A DNA stretch of 25,204 nucleotides from Klebsiella pneumoniae (GTDB lineage Bacteria > Pseudomonadota > Gammaproteobacteria > Ga0077536). Positions 21,586 through 25,204 of the stretch are shown here, one piece after another (the first letter of the stretch is position 1; each line of letters starts with the position of its first letter). Made by a program: the position numbers and the translations under genes. Under the pieces are notes generated by a model. It saw only the letters and a list, made by a program, of their open reading frames with translations, did no database searches and was not told the origin of the DNA. The stretch is from the NCBI GenBank assembly GCA_945873015.1, contig CAMCBY010000013.1, forward strand, positions 1 through 25,204. The letters run 5' to 3'.

Positions 21586-22163
21586 TGCCGCGCGTTAATC
21601 TACTCCCCTGGCGCGAAGAACTACGCAAGCAGCGGCGCACCGAGTATCTGTCGATACTTGGGGTATGTGCAGTGGCGGCGGCGGCCGTGTGGTTCAGCAT
21701 TCACCTGTACTTCAACGCGCTGATTGAACAACAACAGCGTCGTAACAACTTCCTCACCGCCGAGATCAAGCTGCTCGACAAAAAAATTGCCGAGATCAAG
21801 CAACTCGAAAAGGAAAAGGAAAATCTGATCGCGCGCATGAAGGCCATTGAAACCCTGCAGACCAGCCGTCCGGTGGTGGTGCATCTGTTCGATGAACTGG
21901 TTTCGACCTTGCCCGATGGCGTCTATCTGACCTCGATTGCTCAGACCGGTGGCAAAGTGACCATCAAGGGCGTCGCGCAGTCCAACGCCCGCGTATCCAA
22001 TTACATGCGCAACGTTGAAGCGTCGCAGTGGGTGCAGAGTCCCAAGCTTTCCATCATTCAATCCAAGAGCGAAGACGGAAAGCGTATCTCCGACTTCACC
22101 CTGACCCTCACGCAGACCAAGCCCAAATCGGACAAGGAAAGCGAGGACGAGGAGCAACTCTGA
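21585..22163 (+). CDS. pilN: Type IV pilus assembly protein PilN
   Basis: PilN is a bitopic inner-membrane protein that binds PilM through its short cytoplasmic tail and pairs with PilO in the periplasm. From ATG 21585 it is 192 residues. The N terminus MPRVNLLPWREE carries the PilM-binding INLLPWR-type motif, followed by a membrane segment (about 23-42). A coiled coil (about 46-85, rich in Glu, Lys and Leu) and a ferredoxin-like periplasmic domain with 'LPDGVYLTSIAQTGGKVTIKG' complete it. Although the frame is open upstream, the motif and an AGGAG site fix the start. TAATG and TGATG junctions couple it to pilM and pilO. Confidence 0.96.
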   Translation: MPRVNLLPWREELRKQRRTEYLSILGVCAVAAAAVWFSIHLYFNALIEQQQRRNNFLTAEIKLLDKKIAEIKQLEKEKENLIARMKAIETLQTSRPVVVHLFDELVSTLPDGVYLTSIAQTGGKVTIKGVAQSNARVSNYMRNVEASQWVQSPKLSIIQSKSEDGKRISDFTLTLTQTKPKSDKESEDEEQL

Positions 22164-22753
22164 TGAAAATGTCGGATCTGAACAATCTCAGCCTGGAGAA
22201 CATTGGCAGCTGGCCGACGCCGGTCAAAGCTGCTGGTGCTGTTCTGGTCGCGAGTCTCATCATCGGTGTCGGCTGGTGGCAGGACATTGACCCGCTGCAG
22301 CAGAAACTTGCCGGCGAGCAGAAGAAAGAAGGCGAACTCAAGGTCTCTTTCGAAGGCAAGCAGAAGAAAGCTGCCAACCTGCCGGCACTGAAGCAGCAGC
22401 TCGAAGACATCAAAGAAACCTTTGGTGACTTGCTCAAGCGCCTGCCGAACAAAACCGAGGTCGCCGAACTGCTGGTCGATATTTCGCAGCAGGGGCTCGG
22501 TGCGGGCCTCGAATTCGACCTGTTCAAACCTGGCAACGAACAACCAGCCGATTTCTACGTCGAGCTGCCGATCGAGATCCGCGTGATCGGCAACTATCAC
22601 CAGTTCGGCACGTTCATCAGTGGCATTTCCGACTTGCCGCGCATCGTCACAAGTCATGACATCAAAATCACGCCGACCACCGGTGGCCGGCTCATTTTGC
22701 AGACGACGGCGAAAACCTATCGATACATTGATGAGGAAGGCGAGGGGTCCTAA
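22163..22753 (+). CDS. pilO: Type IV pilus assembly protein PilO
   Basis: PilO is the inner-membrane partner of PilN, forming the periplasmic heterodimer that contacts PilP. The 196-residue protein starts at ATG 22163 inside a TGATG junction with pilN. The start MKMSDLNNLSLENIGSWP is typical. A membrane segment (about 23-40, VKAAGAVLVASLIIGVGW), a coiled coil (about 48-90) with QQKLAGEQKKEGELK, and a ferredoxin-like domain with VAELLVDISQQGLGAGLEF and ELPIEIRVIGNYHQFGTFIS follow. The latter is a strong PilO signature. The frame is open further upstream inside pilN, but the conserved start and the overlap decide. Confidence 0.96.
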   Translation: MKMSDLNNLSLENIGSWPTPVKAAGAVLVASLIIGVGWWQDIDPLQQKLAGEQKKEGELKVSFEGKQKKAANLPALKQQLEDIKETFGDLLKRLPNKTEVAELLVDISQQGLGAGLEFDLFKPGNEQPADFYVELPIEIRVIGNYHQFGTFISGISDLPRIVTSHDIKITPTTGGRLILQTTAKTYRYIDEEGEGS

Positions 22754-22755
22754 TC

Positions 22756-23325
22756 ATGAAGCCGGGGCTGAAAACTGGACCTATCCGGGTCTGCACCGCC
22801 ATTGCGGTGCTCGCGCTGGCGGGGGGCTGTGTGTCCAAGGACATGGCGGACCTCGAACAGTACAAGGACCAAGTGCTGGCGCGTAAGGGCGGCAACATTG
22901 AACCGTTGCCGCCAATCAAGCCGTACGAACATTACGTCTATCAGGCGCTTGAACTGGGACTGCGTGACCCGTTCAAGTCCTTCATGGAGGAGGCGCCTGA
23001 AAAGATCAAGGCCGACAAGGGCCTCGATGAAACGCAACAGAAATTTGTCGACGAGATCCAGACGCATAACCGCGAGGAACTCGAGACTTTCGAACTCGAT
23101 GCAATGCGAATGGTGGGAGTGCTGGAGCGCGCCGAAGACCTGTGGGCCATCGTCAAGGATCAGTCCGGCACCGTCCACCGCGTGCAGGTCGGCAATTACC
23201 TCGGCCGCAACTTCGGCAAGATCACCAATATCCAGGAAGATCGCATCGACATTCGCGAAATCATCAAGGACTCGCAAGGGCGCTGGCAGGAACGCGCCGC
23301 TTCACTTGCATTGTCCGAAGAATAA
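22756..23325 (+). CDS. pilP: Type IV pilus pilotin-like lipoprotein PilP
   Basis: PilP is an inner-membrane lipoprotein connecting the PilN-PilO complex to the PilQ secretin. The 189-residue protein has a lipoprotein signal peptide ending in ALAGGC, so Cys25 should be lipidated. The following disordered stretch contains DMADLEQYKDQVLARKGGNIEPLPP. The C-terminal beta domain (about 110-189) has MRMVGVLE...WAIVKDQSGTVHRVQVGNYLGRNFGKI, the classic PilP homology region. Its ATG lies two bases after the pilO stop, and pilQ begins 20 bases after its own stop. It is an unbroken part of the pilMNOPQ operon. Confidence 0.95.
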   Translation: MKPGLKTGPIRVCTAIAVLALAGGCVSKDMADLEQYKDQVLARKGGNIEPLPPIKPYEHYVYQALELGLRDPFKSFMEEAPEKIKADKGLDETQQKFVDEIQTHNREELETFELDAMRMVGVLERAEDLWAIVKDQSGTVHRVQVGNYLGRNFGKITNIQEDRIDIREIIKDSQGRWQERAASLALSEE

Positions 23326-23345
23326 CCCAGACAAGGGGTCGAAAG

Positions 23346-25204
23346 ATGAGTATCAAAACCAGCCTCAACATCTTCACCAGCGGCCAGGCCGAGGCGATTG
23401 CGCGTGGCGGCAATCCGCGCCGCGCGCCGCTCATGCTCGGCCTGCTGGCATTCGCCACGCTCGTCTCGAGCGCGGTGACGGCGGCCACGCTGGACGATGT
23501 CAGCTATACCTCACTGCCGGGCGACCGCGTGCAGGTCAAGATGAAATTGTCCGCGCCGGTTGAAGGCGCGCCACTCAGCTTCACTATCGACAACCCGGCG
23601 CGTATCGCCATCGATTTGCCCGGCACGACCTTGAACCTCAAGGAACGTACGCAGCGCATCGGCGTCGGCAATGCGGAAAGCGTCACGGCCGTTGAAGCCG
23701 AGAATCGCGCACGGGTGGTGCTGAATCTCGGCGAACTGGTGCCCTACGACATAGAAACCGAGGGCGATACCATCTCGGTCACGCTGGAAGGCAGTCCCTC
23801 CAGCTTGCAGACCCAGAGCCCGCCCGCCGCGCCGGTTTCGGCAAACGTGGCGCAGGTTGCGCCGCAGGCCGCACCAGCGCCGCAAGCCGCGCCGACCAGC
23901 AGCAACACCCTGCCCGGTCACGGCAAAGGCAGTATTCAAGACATCGACTTCCGACGTGGCCCCAACGGTGAAGCGCAGGTCGTAGTCAACCTGTCGGCGC
24001 CGGACATCGGCGTCAACATCTCGCAGAAGGGCGACGATGTCGTGGTTGATTTTGTTGACACCGTGCTGCCGGAGAATCTTGACCGCAAACTCGATGTGCT
24101 CGACTTCGCGACGCCGGCCAAGGAAATCGATACCTTCCGCGAAGGCAATGGCACGCGGATGGTGATCAAACCGACCGGGCTCTATGAGCACCTCGCTTAT
24201 CAGTCGGACAATACGCTCACCATCGAACTGCGGCCGCTGACCAAGGAAGAGGAACTCGAAAACAAGAAGAAGAAATTCGGCTATACCGGTGAGCGTCTGT
24301 CGCTCAATTTCCAGAACATCGAAGTGCGTGCGGTGTTGCAGTTGATTGCTGACTTCACCGAGAAGAACCTGGTTGCCAGTGATACGGTCGGTGGCAATGT
24401 CACGCTGCGCCTGAAGAACGTGCCTTGGGATCAGGCACTCGACATCATTCTGAAGTCGCGCGGTCTCGACAAGCGCGAGATCGGCAACGTGATGATGGTC
24501 GCTCCCCAGGAAGAGATCGCCAATCGCGAAAAGCTTGAGATGGAGTCTCGCAAGCAGATCCAGGAACTGGCGCCGTTGCGCACCGAGTTTGTCCAGGTCA
24601 ACTACGCCAAGGCAGGCGATATCGCGCTGCTGCTGCGAGGCCAGCCTGTCGGTGGTGGTCAGCAGGGTGGTGGTGGTCAGCAGGGCAGAAACAACAACGC
24701 TCTGATCTCGCAGCGGGGCAATGTCACGGTCGATGAGCGGACCAACACGCTGCTTGTCCAGGAGACCGGCGATAAGCTCACCGAAATCCGTAATGTGGTT
24801 AAAGCACTCGATACACCGGTTCGTCAGGTGTTGATCGAATCACGCATCGTCATCGCCAACGAAGATTTCTCCAAGAACCTCGGTGTGCGTTTTGGCTACA
24901 GCAAGAACGTCACACCTGAGAACAGCTCCAATCCTCGTCGTCGCGGCGGTATGGACGTAGGCTTGGGTGGCGGCCTGCCGGGTGACGTCAACTACGGCGA
25001 GAACACCTCCTTCCACACTGACGACCTGGAAAACTACATGGTCGATCTGGCGGCGCCGGGCGCGGCCGGTGCGGCCAAGCTCGCGGTCGGCAAGATTGGC
25101 AGCTACCTGCTGCAGCTCGAACTGAGCGCTCTGCAACAGGAAGGCAAGGGCGAAGTGATCTCGGCACCGCGAGTCATCACCGCCAACCAGCACGAGGCGA
25201 TCAT
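23346..25204 (+). CDS. pilQ: Type IV pilus secretin PilQ (3' end beyond window)
   Basis: PilQ forms the outer-membrane secretin channel through which the pilus passes. The reading frame from ATG 23346 runs to the window end, giving the first 619 residues with no stop. A long N-terminal region leads into a signal peptide with cleavage expected near 47 (SSAVTAA). AMIN domains, which bind peptidoglycan, lie at about 49-148 and 198-297, separated by a Pro/Ala/Gln linker. The STN/N0 domain (about 315-390) has LSLNFQNIEVRAVLQLIADF, and the N1 domain (about 410-490) includes NVTVDERTNTLLVQ. The secretin core starts near 493 with VRQVLIESRIVIANEDFSKN and continues to VISAPRVITANQHEAI. A Gly/Gln loop sits within the N1 domain. 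It is the last visible gene of pilMNOPQ. Confidence 0.96.
   Translation, partial: MSIKTSLNIFTSGQAEAIARGGNPRRAPLMLGLLAFATLVSSAVTAATLDDVSYTSLPGDRVQVKMKLSAPVEGAPLSFTIDNPARIAIDLPGTTLNLKERTQRIGVGNAESVTAVEAENRARVVLNLGELVPYDIETEGDTISVTLEGSPSSLQTQSPPAAPVSANVAQVAPQAAPAPQAAPTSSNTLPGHGKGSIQDIDFRRGPNGEAQVVVNLSAPDIGVNISQKGDDVVVDFVDTVLPENLDRKLDVLDFATPAKEIDTFREGNGTRMVIKPTGLYEHLAYQSDNTLTIELRPLTKEEELENKKKKFGYTGERLSLNFQNIEVRAVLQLIADFTEKNLVASDTVGGNVTLRLKNVPWDQALDIILKSRGLDKREIGNVMMVAPQEEIANREKLEMESRKQIQELAPLRTEFVQVNYAKAGDIALLLRGQPVGGGQQGGGGQQGRNNNALISQRGNVTVDERTNTLLVQETGDKLTEIRNVVKALDTPVRQVLIESRIVIANEDFSKNLGVRFGYSKNVTPENSSNPRRRGGMDVGLGGGLPGDVNYGENTSFHTDDLENYMVDLAAPGAAGAAKLAVGKIGSYLLQLELSALQQEGKGEVISAPRVITANQHEAI
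24651..24683 (+). repeat. Short tandem repeat in pilQ coding a Gly/Gln loop
   Basis: A 15-base unit GGTGGTGGTCAGCAG is followed at once by the same unit with one extra GGT. It encodes GGGQQ-GGGGQQ (PilQ residues 436-446) in a variable loop of the N1 domain. Repeats of this kind can expand or contract in frame, changing loop length without breaking the gene. Confidence 0.75.

Overview
The window is a GC-rich bacterial chromosome segment, most likely from a gammaproteobacterium. This rests on gene order: argS next to priA and an FtsN-like SPOR gene, ponA divergent from pilMNOPQ, and thiS-thiG-trmB in one run. I know these arrangements from Pseudomonas and relatives. I cannot name a genus. I see no insertion sequence, prophage or CRISPR array, and genes are packed tightly on both strands.

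Layout from left to right. (1) Bases 3-281 hold the 3' end of an HDOD-domain gene, facing a full single-chain pyruvate carboxylase (300-3740, minus). (2) Bases 3824-5781 (minus) hold a three-gene cassette. It encodes a small secreted precursor-like peptide, an MNIO (DUF692) enzyme and its DUF2063 partner. This is the HvfABC/bufferin type of copper-related RiPP system, but the peptide lacks the usual cysteine-repeat core. A promoter with a perfect 16-bp palindrome in its spacer precedes it. (3) Bases 5782-6159 are non-coding and carry that promoter plus an unassigned minus-strand terminator. (4) Bases 6160-8233 (plus) hold a periplasmic Sel1-repeat protein, a small exported protein with two C-x3-C-x6-C units, and a YrfG-type nucleotidase. 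(5) Bases 8247-11342 (minus) form a compact run: a receiver-only protein with Asn in place of the phosphoacceptor Asp, a metallo-beta-lactamase-fold hydrolase, thiS, thiG and trmB. (6) A tRNA-Gly(CCC) is followed after 28 bases by an HD-domain gene. (7) Bases 12391-20327 (minus) hold ponA, a conserved nucleotidyltransferase-like gene, priA, argS and a SPOR-domain gene: cell wall synthesis, replication restart, translation and division. (8) Bases 20521-25204 (plus) hold the type IV pilus alignment and secretin operon pilM-N-O-P-Q, with pilQ cut by the window end.

Most of the window is ordinary core genome. The parts most likely to be new are the atypical MNIO/precursor cassette and its operator, the twin-motif cysteine-rich small protein, and the Asn-substituted receiver coupled to a metallo-hydrolase. 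No database search was run. Family assignments come from recognised motifs and remembered family members, and function beyond that is inference.
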